Source: Heracleum sosnowskyi (taxonomy: Eukaryota > Streptophyta > Magnoliopsida > Apiales > Apiaceae). Taken from it: 64,000 nt of DNA. Under the pieces are notes generated by a model that searched no databases, was not told where the DNA came from, and saw only the letters and a list, made by a program, of their open reading frames with translations. The translations under genes were made by a program, and so were the position numbers. Location: assembly GCA_030848705.1 (NCBI GenBank), contig CM061240.1, forward strand, positions 121,446,998 through 121,510,997, in the 5' to 3' direction. Of this stretch, positions 22,372 to 35,660 are shown piece by piece. Positions within the stretch are counted from its first letter, which is position 1. The number at the start of each line of letters is the position of its first letter.

Positions 22372-23936
22372 TGTTAGTATTAGTGCTCTAGAGACAATAC
22401 TTTTATGTTTTAAAGAAAACATTTTATTCTTATAAATTATGTTTTATTGATTATTATTATTAGTTTATTATGTCTTTATTTACTGCGTTAAAAATGTTAG
22501 CATAATAAATGTCCTTGGAATTATGATACGTATTCGATATCTTTAAGTATGTGACTTAAAAATGAGATTATATGAATAGTATCTTTATTCCTAAATATCC
22601 CTAGTCGAGTGTTATTATTTAAGGACAATAATAATGCACAGAGACTAGTATGTTTTTTGACTGATGACCACATCTCATTGGTTATAGGTATGGTGATACT
22701 AAAGTCAAAACATGGGTGCATGTAAGAGTACATGACACTGGATTGACCCGCCGTGAGATTACACATGTTAATAGTGTCATAAGTAATTCTCATTGTGATA
22801 ATGGTGTAATGATCCTTAGATCTTAAATCATTATATTTTTATACGAGAATTAATATACTTTGATTACATTAAAAGTTACCTTTGACCGGGTGATGATAAA
22901 AGTGGACATTGGGTATATTATGAATCGTATGAGAAATATGAATGATCTAGATGGGATTTAACCCTCCTAATTTTAGGAGCGATATTATTGGCCTCTTGTT
23001 TGAGTGAGACTAAGAAATGCACGGCCGTGCTCAAATGTTGATTTGATTTATTAGTCTACTCATCGATCAAGAAAACTAAGATTAAATTATGAAGAGGATG
23101 ACACATTACATGCCTCGAGTTTAATCTATAATATTAAGGTTAAAGGGATTATATTACATGGAACATTATTCACGAAAGGTTTAATCGAATCACCGATTTA
23201 ATTATTATTACTTGGGTGACAATGATGTATTACTAGATGTCGCTCATTGTTTACAATTTTAATTAGTTATTAAAATGGTTACCAACGTAATAATAACCTA
23301 CAGGGTCACACACAAAGAACGCTTGAAGGAGAAATAATTTAAATTATGAATTTAAATTTAAATAAGTAATTTATTCTATTTATAATATTAATTAAGTATG
23401 ACTTGATTAATTATTTAAATAGAAAATGGAATTACTTAAACTAATTCTGAAATTAGTTATTAATTAATTAAGTGCGACTTAATTAAATAATAAATTGGAA
23501 TTTCGGATTAGTATTTGATTATAATTGGATTATAATTAGAAAACTTATTTTCCTCTCTATATAAACTCTCAAAGAGGGCTGATTTTAATGTGGAAAAACG
23601 TTTTTATATTAAAACCCTAGCCGCTTATGAGAGCAAGAAAAGAGAGAGAGAGAGAAAGAATCAGTTTTCGGGTGCTAGTACACATCAATCCTTCAAGAAA
23701 AGCGTTCGCGTGGATAACGTAGAGTGTAGATCGCGAGAGCGGGATACATGGTGATTGAACAAGCTTTGGATCTCCATTAATCTTCTATTAATGAACTGTT
23801 AAAGCTTCTTAAGGTATTTGTTCTTAATCTCCGAATTAAATCTTTTGTTTTCGTATGGATCCTGCGGAGGGGTTTCGAATTTTGGTTTATTTTCACGTTT
23901 TCCGTTGCGTTTATGTGCTCGAAACCCTTCAGATTA
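22372..23936 (+). repeat. Probable LTR of the second copia element
   Basis: AAGTGGGAGAT, a classical copia polypurine tract, directly precedes TGTTAGTATTAGTG. A TATA box CTATATAAAC lies near 23561, followed by a GA-rich leader (23640-23662). The right boundary is approximate because no clean ...CA end with a target duplication was found. Confidence 0.6.
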
Positions 23937-25220
23937 TCAGTGTCAAAAAGTCTTTGTTGTTTGTTAATGTCAGCTTGTGCACTTCGTGGTGTGATCCTTG
24001 ATGCAGGCAACTGAAAAGTACTATGTTTGTCTTTTACTACATTAGTTGAATTTATAAGTCTTGAAACGAGGCTTCAAAATATGGTTCCTGTAATATCAAC
24101 TAAATATTGAGAAACAACATTTTATCCGACTTGAAAGTATGAATATATGAAAATAGAGTTGAGATTAACCTGATAAATTGACATTGTTTAATCGCCTTTG
24201 TGATGGAGTAAGAAGGCACTGAGTTGCAGAATCTATAAAACAACAAACATATCAAGAATTAAAATGTATTTAAAATGTATGCTTATGAAACATTTTAGTT
24301 TTCTATAGACACTATGTGCAGTTGTCCTAAATTGCAATGGTTAAATCTAAAAAATGAATGGGACATGGCTTAATAGTGAAATAAATGCATATGAAACCAT
24401 TTGAAATTAACATTGACATACCTGAAGAGGATACAGTTCTAGAACTTTTATGCTTAACCGATGTGCTATTACGTTCAGTAAATTCAGTATTAAGGCTTCT
24501 ACGCAGTCCTATAATGTTATTAAAAAATTTAATCAAGCAAGACGTTTCAATAAAAAAACACATATATAGAACATGACAAACTAAAAATGTGAAAAGATCA
24601 AAGAACAAGACAAACCTACAATTTTACTATTATTCAAAATCGGTTGTGATGGGGTATTATCAAATTTGGCACTTGATGCGTTTTGATTAACATGATCTTT
24701 GGAAAAATAGAAAAACCCATAATGACAATAAACACGTGCGTTAAACAGAGATCAAAGTGAAGGAGAAGAATACCTTGAATTTTTGGTCCACTCTGAAAAA
24801 GTTTACGTGAGCAACCACTTGCACCCGCGGAGTCTGAAACAAAATTAAAAAGAACATACAATAAGAGAATGAAATTACGATTTAAGAAAAAGACAATGGG
24901 AATTACCTGTAATACTTATCGTTGATATCAAAACATTTGGATTTTGATTCTCGTTGGTAACAGTAGACGTAAAAGAATTGTGTTAGAGAAGTTTAAGATC
25001 CTGGAATTCTCATTGGTGTTGCTATTAACATGACGTACAACACTATTTTCCTCACATCCAGCTTGGCGCTTAGAAACTAAAACATATAACAAAAAAAAAC
25101 CTTTACTAACAGTAAATCAATGGTTCTCACATATTGGTATAAAAAAAATTACCATGTTTGGCCGAGGAAGGGGAGAAAGGTGAGAGTGGAGTACGTTTTC
25201 AACCTGTATTGTGGGTAGAA
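23937..25220 (-). pseudogene. Exon-like fragments of an unidentified gene
   Basis: Several short open blocks on the minus strand have splice-like borders. One reads DSAGASGCSRKLFQSGPKIQ (about 24833-24774) between an AG and a GTATTC. One reads NTPSQPILNNSKIV (about 24670-24615) before GTTTGT. One reads TERNSTSVKHKSSRTVSSS (about 24510-24422) before GTATGT. The series resembles the N-terminal low-complexity exons of a spliced plant gene. Such exons occur in some Helitron helicase genes, but no catalytic domain is present and I cannot name it. Confidence 0.35.
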
Positions 25221-25704
25221 TAATTATATATTGTTGATCAAAATAACTTGTAAACCTATGTATTCATCAACGAATGTGGCTATACTTGACTTTTCCATCG
25301 TGTTAGCCTTCAGAAAAATCAACAAATAGTATACAATCTCAATTCTTGAACGATGTAAATGATAAAAGTGTAAATCATGATTTAGTAGTTTTCAAATTAG
25401 TTTCCATTGATGTATCCACAAATAAAGGAGTTTAAATTCAAAATGAACAGATTAGGAGTAAATCAGTAACATAACTGACGTGCGGAAAATTTAAAATCTA
25501 TGGATACTACCCACTTTGTATATGGATAATCCATTTGAGAGGAAAAAAGGCTTGAAAATCCATGGATCTAAACCGTTTTTATTTGGATGACCCGACTGAG
25601 GGTAAAAAGACCATAAAATATCTGAATGTATATGAAAAGAGAAAAAAAAAAGGAAGCGCATTGGAAGTTAACTGGAAATGCCAATGCTAGCAAACATTTA
25701 AAAT

Positions 25705-26355
25705 ATATTGATTATCTACAACACTTTCAACGTCAACTTTATCCAAATGATCACTTTCAATTAACATCAAAGCAATGAAGCAAGTCCACTTTTAATTGAT
25801 ATCCAAGCAAATTCATTTAAAATTTCTTGTGATATAGTTGTTTGTAAAACTTGATCATTTTTTTCATTAAATAATCATTTTTTGTGTTAGATTTCAATTT
25901 GTAAATATATATAGAGAAGTATAAATTTGGGGAGCCTATTTTTTCGGGATCCATATATATTTAGGGGCCGTGTAAAATTTCGAATTGGGCTCTTGAATTG
26001 TATTTGAATATAATGATTATTTCTTAAATAAAATAAATTATGGTAAGAAATTTTAAATAATTAATATACTCTGAAAATTTTACTTGAAAAGAGATGTTCG
26101 ACTCACACGGAAAATTATCTACTACACTTTCAACGTCAAAATCATCCAAATGATCACTTTCAATTAGCATCAAAGCAATAAAGCAAGTCCACTTTCAATT
26201 GCTATCCAAGCAAATTCATTTAACATTTCTCGTGATATAGTTGTTCGTAAAAATTGATCATTTTTCCCATTAACTAATCATTTTTTGTGTTAGATTTCAG
26301 TTTGTAAATATATATATAAAAATATATATTTGGGGACCCTATTTTTTTGGGATCC
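25705..26355. repeat. Pair of ~235-bp direct repeats
   Basis: About 25722-25955 and 26124-26357 share ATGATCACTTTCAATTA, GCAAGTCCACTTT, TGATATAGTTGTT and the ending TTGGGG..CTATTTTTT.GGGATCC, with scattered differences; the offset is about 402 bp. This looks like a segmental tandem duplication of a repeat. Confidence 0.75.
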
Positions 26356-26357
26356 TA

Positions 26358-27550
26358 TGCGATCACACAGCTAATCTCCTCGTCTATGGTTTCTATTACA
26401 TGCTTAGCAATTTTCGTATTCCCTTCTACATTTGTTTATATGCATAAACAAATTACGAATCGAGTTTCATGAAATACTAAATATATAATAAGCATGTATA
26501 TGTTGTGTTCGTTAAACATTACAAAACATATTTTTTGACAAATATGTTGTGTTTTGTGAAATACATATAAACTTTTAAGTATTGGGATTTAATTAATACT
26601 AGTTTAATGATGTGTAAAAATAATGTAAACTGCAAGCGCACAATGTTTAGTTGTAGCAATCACAGATGGATCCACAGACTATGTATTTTCAAAACCCTAA
26701 CAATTAAGTCAGTCGAACTAGACAATAAGATTTGAGATGAGATTTGTTTAACCTAATTAACAAATAAAATCAAATAAGGAAAACCTAAGAATCTGAATCC
26801 ATTAATCAATCATAGTTAATATCAACTCGCCCTAAAATCAATTCTCTTTCCTTCACAAATAAGATATATCAATTAACGAGACAAGCATATACTATGAAAC
26901 TTGTTATCTAACAATAACCTATCAGAACTTCATGGAGCAAGCATAAGCTTTGAAAAATAAATCTGGTAACCATAATATATCAAAATCACTTTGTCAATTG
27001 AACAATGAAACACCAAGAAAAATTATGAGAATCAATTAATAGGAACGAGAAGATACCAAGAATAATTAAATTAACTTCATCTTCATCCTAGAAGAATTAA
27101 CTTAGCTAGACATGGCATAAGAAACAAAACAATTAAATATAAAGAATGCAAGCAAAAGTGTTTGAATAGAATAAAGAACTTGTATTGAAAGACAATAATA
27201 AATCTATCATACTCCTAATTATCAGATATAGTCTAAATTGGTGTCTAAAATAATTTCTCAAATAGAAGAGAGGAGACCCATATATATCGGAAAAATAATG
27301 GGTTTGGGCTCTTTGACTACAAATCAGATTATAAAAATATTTCCTCAATTCCTTTTTCTTTTCCGATAAGATTTTCAATTTTTCTCCAATTTCCTTTTGA
27401 CTTCAAGTATTTTCACCTCCCCTTTTTCACATTTTTCTGCTTGAAATATGATTTTATTTATTTTCCTACAAAACAAAAGAAAACAATTTATTAAATAATA
27501 AAATTACGAAAACAAACATAAAATATGTATTAAAAATGTATTAAATTATG
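26358..27550. other. AT-rich spacer, nothing recognised
   Basis: No gene or element end could be supported; the short open stretches lack protein-like content. Confidence 0.45.
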
Positions 27551-27556
27551 GACCTA

Positions 27557-28357
27557 TCACTTAAAACTCGTGCGATACACGGATGGTTATTAATAATTTT
27601 TAGTTTTATTATTTATGGTTCAAATTTTGATTAATTGCATTTGTTAAAAAAAATAAGTAGGCGTGTTAAACTTTTTTAAAAAATTAAAAGTATTAAAATA
27701 TGTTTTAAAATAAATAAGTAACTGTTTGCCCGCGATATTTTTGGAAAAGGAGGGGTTCTAGTAAGAAAAAATAGAAAGAATTACATGTTTTAGTTAAAAA
27801 AGTAATTGCCCTTGATTTTTTTTTATAAAAAGAGATGATTTTGTTAGAAAAAGTAGAAAAATGTAATGTATTTTAGCTGAAAAGATAATTGATTACAAAT
27901 AATATTATTATTAAAAAATATATTTTTTAAATGAAAAAGTAGAATCAGTAACATGTTTTAACTGAAAAGGTAACTACACGTAATTAAAAAGTATTAAAAT
28001 TATGTTTTAAAATAAATAAGTAATGGCTTTTCCCGTAATAGTTTTTGAAAAGGAGCGGTTTAATAATGAAAAATAGAAATAGTAACGTGTTTTAGTTGAA
28101 AAATGTAATTGTCCGTGATTTTTTTTGAAAAAGAGAGAGAATTTTTTTAAAAAATAGAAAAGGTAATGTATTTTAGCTGAAAAGATAATTGATTATAAAT
28201 AATGTTATTATTAAATAATGGTTTAAGTAAGGTTTACGATATTTTTGGAAATGTAATATATAAAAAATAAATAAGTGTGGAAATCAGGTAAGTACACTAT
28301 CAAAAAACTGGTCCGAAAATAGGTACCAAAACTTTCAAGTTAATGATATAGTATAGA
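27557..28357 (-). mobile_element. Non-autonomous Helitron relic, minus orientation
   Basis: Read on the minus strand it begins TCTATACTAT...TTGAAAGTTTTG, matching the 5' end of the Helitron at 55847. It ends with ATCGCACGAGTTTTAAG, matching the 3' side of that element. The interior repeats (AAAACATGTTAC, TTTTCTATTTTT, CGGGCAA) also match. The 3' CTRR terminus is decayed, so the left boundary is approximate. Confidence 0.7.
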
Positions 28358-28376
28358 TTTTAAGGATAAAGTACTA

Positions 28377-28643
28377 CTCCCTCCGTCCCCTCAATTTTTA
28401 CATTGAGGGTACGACACGGAGGTTAAGAAAAAGTGTAAATTAATAGGGAAAAGTAAGAAAAATGAATAAAGTTGTGGGACCAATCAATATTTAATGTATA
28501 AAGTGGGTATAAAGTAGGTATAGTGGAGAAAAGTAGGGAATGTGATTGAATTTAATATTATAAAATGTTACTTTTTGGTATGTAAAGAAATGGGAGGGAC
28601 GTACAAAAAGGAAAGTGTAAAAAATTGAGAAAGACAGAGAGAA
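28377..28643 (+). mobile_element. Stowaway-like MITE, ~267 bp
   Basis: Left end CTCCCTCCGTCCCC preceded by TA; right end GAAAGACAGAGAGAA followed by TA, a decayed inverted copy. CTCCCTCCGTCCC with a TA target is typical of Stowaway (Tc1/mariner) MITEs. Non-coding. Confidence 0.8.
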
Positions 28644-28913
28644 TATTATAATAAAAATAGAATTTTGGGAATTGGAAAAACTGGAGTTAAAAAAGTAAAA
28701 AAAAAAGACAAATTAATTATTTATATACATAAGTATCACTGTAAACCCGGGTTCTCGGCCAGAAAAACATTACCATTCACCATCTACGCTATAGATACAT
28801 TGTGTTTTCAATACATACTACCACTTTTATTAGAAAACTTAGGGGGGCCTTGGACCCTCTGGACCCCTGGACCCCCGTTAAATCCGCCTCTGCACCCAAC
28901 TACTATTGGGTTA

Positions 28914-29332
28914 GACCATCTCCAATGCATAACACTAAAATGGTGTAGCTTTTACACTATTTTAGTGTTAAAATAACATCATCCATATAAACAACTCCAA
29001 TCCATCTACACTATATCTTACACTAAAAGTCTAAAACAAGACATGTTGGTTTTTACTTTTTCAAAGTAAGTATCTTGTTTGGCATATAATAGGACATAAA
29101 TAGGGTATGAAGGGAATACATTTGTTTTTTTAACTAGTACGAGGGTATAATAGGAAATATGAAAGACGCCAAATTGGTGTAAAAATTAAACCAAATGTAA
29201 TTTTGACACCAAATTTGGTGTCACATTATTCATTTGGTGTAATTTCTACACTATTATAGTGTTGCATTGGAGTGGGTTTTACACCAAAAGTTACATCATT
29301 TTGGTGTTGTAGTGTTGCATTGGAGTTGTTTT
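28914..29332. mobile_element. Inverted-repeat MITE-like element
   Basis: ACCATCTCCAATGCATAACACTA at the left is mirrored by TAGTGTTGCATTGGAGTTG at the right, and the interior repeats CACTATTTTAGTGTT-type palindromes. No target duplication could be fixed, so the superfamily is undecided. Confidence 0.65.
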
Positions 29333-29513
29333 TAGGATGAATGGATGTACATGTCAGGATTAAACCTTTAATGAAATAAAGACATTTTAGTAAGTTTAAT
29401 AGTATTGGAGTACACCTATAAATTATAAAATTAGGGTGTGAACATATGAGCTGAAATATTTATACAACAAATATATATACCGGAACCTCGATACGAGGGA
29501 TGTTAAAATATTA

Positions 29514-29708
29514 CTCTCTCCGTCCCTCGGGAAGAATGAGTAAAGTGGTGGGATCCGTCAATATTTAAGGTATTAAGTAAGTAAAATGGAGGAAAGTAGT
29601 TGATTTTTATATTATAAAACTTTACTATTTTTGGAAAGTTTTGGAATATAAAAAAATGGATGGGACATCCCAAAAGAAAGTGTAAAAAAATGGATGGGAC
29701 GGAGGGAG
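29514..29708 (+). mobile_element. Stowaway MITE, 195 bp
   Basis: CTCTCTCCGTCCC and GGGACGGAGGGAG form the inverted terminus, with TA on both sides (29512-29513, 29709-29710). Confidence 0.92.
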
Positions 29709-29831
29709 TACTATATTTAGCTGCATTTTCATTTCGTTTATTTATTTTTTTATTATGAGGAGAACTGATTGATCCAACTGCCACCTACTAAAATTAATTA
29801 AGACAATAATTATCTTTACATATTACGTATA

Positions 29832-30880
29832 CTAGCATAAAAACCCATGCAAGGCACGGGCCGCTAGCTTAGATTGTGATTTTAAACTAAACTACGCATT
29901 ATCAATGTCATTTGACATATATGATTGTATATTTTTGATGTTCATAGAGTTTTTACTGTTAATGTTATGACTATGTTGTACTTGCTTAAATATGTTAAGT
30001 TTATAATGTGAAAACTAATACGAGTAGTTTTGATAAATCATGTTTGTTATTAATTTTGTTGTGGATCATAGAATAGAATTATAGTGTTCTATTGATGTTT
30101 TCTAATTAAGAAGACATTTATAATCCTAAAATTTTTCCAGTTCTTCAAAAATGATGCATTCATTTAGTTCATCTCCGACAATATTCAAGGTAGAAACAAA
30201 ATAGCCTTCAAGATGATGCAGTATGAGATTGCAGGTTTTAGTACTGATTTTACTCAAAAACTTTCCTAAATCTTCTAATACTCTACTTAGGTCTTGCGTT
30301 TACAGTTCTTAAAACTTTCTTTGTAACTCTTTTATGTTTTTTCTTCTGACCTCTTGATTTTAGATATTTTTTATCTTTATTTTTCTTCCCCTGTCTACCT
30401 AACTTTCAAAACATAGGACAATGTAGCTAATTGATTTAAGTGGAACTACCTTGTGCCAAATCATTCTATTATTAAGTACGTTCGGTACCATTTCGATGTG
30501 TTTCAATTCTTTCAAACAAACAGACCTTTTTTTAACTCTGAACTTGAGAATTGATCAATTATGGATGGATAAATATTTTTTTCTTATATCTTCGTAAGTT
30601 AAAATTGCTCATATGCCTTCTGAGTTATGTTTGTGTTTTGACAATGAATTCATCATTTATTTTTTTCAAAATACACATCTTTAATAATTAAAACACGGGT
30701 CATTTTTCTAGCAATTAACATAAATTTCTATTTTTTGCGGTCAATTTTTTTTTCTAGGTATGGTTGCACATTTTTTTCGTCTGTTATAATGTACTTACTT
30801 TAATTTATATAGATAATTTGATTCATCGGGGACTATAATTTTAAATAACCCTGGCTGTATAATGTGATTTGATCTGATCA
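29832..30880 (-). mobile_element. Helitron 3' end, minus orientation; extent uncertain
   Basis: On the minus strand CCCGTGC-CTT-GCATGGG forms a hairpin (29860-29844) followed after a T-rich gap by CTAG at 29835-29832, the CTRR end of Helitrons, and then T. The 5' end was not found, so only the left boundary is supported. Confidence 0.5.
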
Positions 30881-31111
30881 TAATGTATGATATACAATAT
30901 TATATTTTTTTAAATTTGTTATGGACTATATATTTTAATCTGTTTATTGTTTACACAAATTATTATCAAAATTTTAGAATATATAATTCATTTATTTGTT
31001 TTGTTGTACTATCTATTTATTTTTATTATCTCGCCTTTTACAATATTTTTACTCAAAACAAATAATTTTTCATATATTTTATTTTTGTTTTTTAGTTATT
31101 TTACACACACA

Positions 31112-31114
<3 letters not shown>

Positions 31115-31197
<83 letters not shown>
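31115..31197. repeat. (AT)n microsatellite, ~41 units
   Basis: Uninterrupted alternating AT, directly followed by GGGGAAGTCTCAGTGAGG. Confidence 0.95.
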
Positions 31198-31200
<3 letters not shown>

Positions 31201-31919
31201 GAAGTCTCAGTGAGGAACCCTTTATAATAGTAACCTAGTAACTAGGTATACAATCTTTGATGTAAATAAAAATGAATTGCACGTGACCTGAAATTTAGTA
31301 AATCATCACAGAAGCACCGATCAGTTTGTATAGCTTTCATTCTTTTAACTGTCATTATCACTATTATGAATATACAGAACACACAATATGAATTTAAAAA
31401 AAAAATTAAAGAACACAATGCATGATATCAAAATTGATTATAAACACATATAAAAATGATGTATACACAACCCGCATGAAAATTTTAAATCACATCATAA
31501 ACATTTTAGAAAATTAAAACTATTGTAAAATATTAAATTTATACAGAACACATATGTCACAAAATTTAGAAAAAAATAATATTACAGAATATAAAAGATA
31601 TAAAACACAAAAAAATTTAAGAGACTATAAAATGCACACGAAATATTTAAAACACAAAAATATGAAGAGTACATAAAAAATACAGAACACAAAAACAAAA
31701 TACAGAACATACATCACTAATAACATTATGGACAGTTACATTATGCATTAAGGCAAATGACAGTTACTTGTTTAGGTTTTTATCGGCTATGTGTGAGTAC
31801 TAAATTATGGAATTGCATTTTCTTGTTTGTTTTGGTTACACGTATAACATTAAATAACAAATCATGTACATGAGTTACTGGGTTACTCATTTTTTTTTGG
31901 TTACTCATCCAACATTCCT
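31198..31919. mobile_element. TA-microsatellite-bounded non-coding element
   Basis: Begins GGGGAAGTCTCAGTGAGG right after (AT)n and ends GGTTACTCATCCAACATTCCTC right before another TA tract. The right end read in reverse (GAGGAATGTTGGATGAGTAACC) resembles the left end. The next sequence after that TA tract (31948 onward) begins GGGGAGAGCTCAGTGGGTAAC, a second copy of the same terminus. Non-coding; the superfamily is not assigned. Confidence 0.55.
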
Positions 31920-31947
31920 CTATATATATATCTATCTATATATATAT

Positions 31948-32108
31948 AGGGGAGAGCTCAGTGGGTAACTCATTAAACGTGTAACCTAGAACTAACTAAT
32001 ACTAATACACACCTTAAAACGCCTCCGTTAATTACTAACTGTCATTAGTGTTGAAAAAAAACTGTTTATATTTTCTATGTTCTATCTATAAATATGTAGT
32101 GTTCTGTA

Positions 32109-32168
<60 letters not shown>

Positions 32169-32696
32169 TGTTTCTAATTCTTTTTAACATTTTGTTCTTT
32201 TTTGTTTTATGTTTTAACTTTATGTTCCGTATGTTTCTAACTTTCTATAATTTAATGTTCTATAAATTATTATGTTATGTAAATTTTATTTGTATTTTGT
32301 ATTTTGTATTTTTTAATGTTTTTACTTTTGTTTTATATATTAATTTAATGTTCTGTATTTTCAATTTTTTGTGTTATATAATTTTTAGAGGAAATAATTT
32401 TTTTTATTGTGTAATTCAATATGAAGGTCGACAAAAACATTATGTATTTTAGTGTCATGTAAATTATTGTGTTGTAAATTTTATTTATGTTGTTACTTTT
32501 GTTTTATATATTAATTTAATGTTCTGTATATTCCTTTTTTGTGTTATATACCTTTTAGAGTAAATCATTATTTTTTACAAAAATAAAATATTTAAAAGCT
32601 TTAATAAGAATATAGATTAAAAAAGTAGTTAAAAACCTAATGCATGCACGTTAGGATGTTAGTTTTAACGGACGTGTAACTCCACCTTTATTGACA
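31948..32696. other. Second TA-bounded element start plus AT-rich filler
   Basis: Starts with the GGGGAGAGCTCAGTGGGTAAC terminus. Includes a second TA microsatellite (32114-32164) and T-rich DNA with repeated TATGTTCTGTA words. The open stretch here is only translated TA repeat. The right limit is where a Helitron end begins. Confidence 0.4.
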
Positions 32697-33200
32697 CTAG
32701 CTTTATATCCGTGTAATGCACGGGACGTTTAATAAGTTATTTTATTTTAGTGTTTTTATAATTTTATTTATTTATTGATATCTTTGTGTATTTTCATAAA
32801 AATATAAATTCATTAAGTTAATAATATATTTTTTCATATGTATATATTACTTCGGTTTATGTTGTACTTCTTGAAATGATAAAAATTACGAATTTTTTAT
32901 ATATACAAATTCACTAAAATAATGATTATTTATATGTTTATTCATTGTTTTTATAAATTCAATTTTAATAAATTTTAGTGTAAATATTTAAAATATTAAA
33001 ATTATACTACTTCTATTATTCTTTACTTTTATAGAAATATTACTTTTTCTCTAAAGTATTATTAATAACTCTAATTGTGTAATTGTTTTATAGTAGAGAG
33101 TTTTTAGCTATGTAGGGAACGTAGAGAATTTTTAGACCCGCGTACGACCAACCAAACCATACCATTTAAATGCTTGACACTAATTATATATAAAAGATAT
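32697..33200 (-). mobile_element. Helitron 3' end, minus orientation; extent uncertain
   Basis: On the minus strand CCGTG-CATTA-CACGG forms a hairpin (32723-32709), and CTAG lies 8 bases further (32700-32697). The 5' end was not located; the right limit given is a guess at where the sequence character changes. Confidence 0.5.
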
Positions 33201-34265
33201 AATTATGAGATGGATTGATGAGGAACTAATTAAGTTGAGTAACCTGATAACTTATTTACAGCCATTGAATTACTATGTAACCACCCTCATTATGACACGT
33301 ATTACACTACACATCCAACAATGCAGATGAACACACATGAACATGATATTGCTGTAAAATAAAGTGATCAGTAAATATGTTTTATAATATATAATATCCT
33401 TCTTTGTTAGGTACATAATTCTACAAATCCCGTTATGTAAATGAAATCAAATAATATTTAGTGTAAGTTTATTTTACATTATTTAAAAATTCAAAATACG
33501 AGAATATTAAATATTTATAACAAAGATAGAGAACATAAAAAGTATAAGTTACATAATACTAAATATTTATAAGAAAAATATAAAAATATAAAAATTAATT
33601 ACATAACACGTAATAGAATACATAACACAATAATACAATTATCCAGAACACATGAAAATCTTGTTCAGTATGAAAAAATATAAAAATATAAAAATTAATT
33701 AAAAACACATATATAGAATACATAACACAATAATATGAGTATACAGCACACATGAAAATCTTGATCTTTAAATGAAATTAAATAATGTTTGGTAAAATTT
33801 TATTCAACAATATTTAAAATTAAAAAAAAATGCAAAATATAAATTACATAATAATATTTATAACAAAAATGCAAAAGTATAAAAAATTAATTACAGAAGA
33901 CAAGCATATAATACATAACACATGAATAATTACATAACATAATATAAATTTTTTATCAAAAAATATAAAACGTGAAATAAAAAATCACATCTATAATATA
34001 GAAAAGAATATAATTGGTACTCGGAAAAATAATTTTAATAACTTATAATATATTTACATAACATAGTATTTTATACATACTTATTTCAGAAATTTATTTA
34101 ATTAAAAATAAAGATGAATAAAATAAAAAATAATAATGTCATTAGAATAAAATAATTGTTTTTAAACCTAGAAACACATAACTGGTGGGTATTGTATGGT
34201 GTGTGTGCATGATCATGTTACGTAATGTGTTTGAATCTTAACCGTGTCTTTTATCTCTAATCCAA

Positions 34266-34316
<51 letters not shown>

Positions 34317-34424
34317 ATAACTAATTATTTTCTTTCATAAAATTAATTTAAAATTCATTTGATAATAACAAAAAATGTGTCATATATATAATGCATCCAA
34401 TCTAATTATAAATCTAGTCACTTC

Positions 34425-34455
<31 letters not shown>

Positions 34456-35580
34456 CTGTATTATTAAAACCGAAACATTGAAAGTTTGATAGTCAGTCGG
34501 TACGGTTCTCATATTTTGATATTTGTACTTTAATTCTTTTATTTTAACTACTTTATTTAATTTATTAAAAACAACAATTTTATTCAAAATATAGTTTGGT
34601 AGTCGGTCGGTCAATAGGACATTCATATTGTGATATTTGCACTTTAGTCCCTTTTCTTTTGCAATTTGACCTTAATTTATTAAAAACAACAATTCTAATT
34701 AAATATATTTTTAAAATATTGTTAAACACAAAACTCTTAAAACACAATTTAATCACGCTCAAACAGAAACACTCACGTCAATTCAATATTAAGTTCAACA
34801 ATCACATAAAACTATTCAAATTTAAGATGAACTTCAAACAAACTAAATATAAATGTAAAATAAGAATAATATGAATGTCGTATGCATCACACTGACTTTA
34901 TACTTGTAGTATAAATAAGAACAAATAATTATAAATATCATGTATACATGTTATAAATATGTGCTATTTAACGGTGATTATTGTGCGATAAATAAAGTAA
35001 TTCTCGTTCGAGGATTGAGGCGAGTTGGACGAATGAGTTCATGTTCGGAGTCTCCCCGACCCCCGAAGTGACCAATCGCCCATACCTAAATTATTGTCTA
35101 ATTTTTACACATGTTTTAACACTAATTTCATTAATTTAAAAATAAATAAGTCATAAATATGTAAATAAACTACTTGTAATATGTTATTTATGTTATTTAT
35201 GTTATATCAATGTTTAATAATACATTTTGTATATTAAATATTTGAATAATTCAAATATATTGTGTTGTACAAGAAAAGTTCGACTCTGATGTAAGAAAAT
35301 AGAATATATTATAGTTATCGATATATATACAAAATATTTGTTTAGTTAAAAGAAAGATAAAAAGCACCACACATAATATTATTTTTAAAACTTAATATTA
35401 ATATTTTATAAGACTGGTAGTATATATGATTCTGTATGATATTTTAAGTATTAAAAAAATAAAATTTAATAAATATTATAAATCACCTTAATTTTTACTC
35501 AAAAATTTAAATAATAATAAATATAGGATAAGAAAGATGTGAGGTTTATGTCATATGATTTTTAGTTCAAAATGAAAAAG
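33201..35580. other. AT-rich stretch with microsatellites and a Helitron 5' end
   Basis: Near 33213 TGAGGAACTAATTAAGTTGAGTAACC resembles the TA-bounded terminus seen at 31198, with long (TA)n runs at 34271-34313 and 34426-34455. At about 34454 TACTGTATTATTAAAACCGAAACATTGAAAG matches the 5' end of the Helitron at 55847; its 3' end was not found. No coding sequence is supported. Confidence 0.45.
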
Positions 35581-35582
35581 AA

Positions 35583-35660
35583 TCATGTAGCTCAATGGTT
35601 AGAAAGATGACTTCTTTAGCAAATGTCAGGGGTTCGATTCCTGACTAAAACATTATTTAC
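35583..35660 (+). ncRNA. tRNA-like / SINE-head-like Pol III motif
   Basis: GTAGCTCAATGGTTAGA resembles an A box/D arm. TCAGG-GGTTCGATT-CCTGA is a well-formed T arm with an exact B-box core GGTTCGATTCC at the right distance. The acceptor ends (AATCATG / TAAAACA) and anticodon arm do not pair, so it is not an intact tRNA. It is more likely a tRNA-derived repeat or a decayed tRNA. Confidence 0.35.

Noticed and set aside
31108..32452. Open frames of 80-134 residues over the TA microsatellites
   Set aside because: They are translated (TA)n giving repeated Ile-Tyr plus T-rich DNA; no coding signal.
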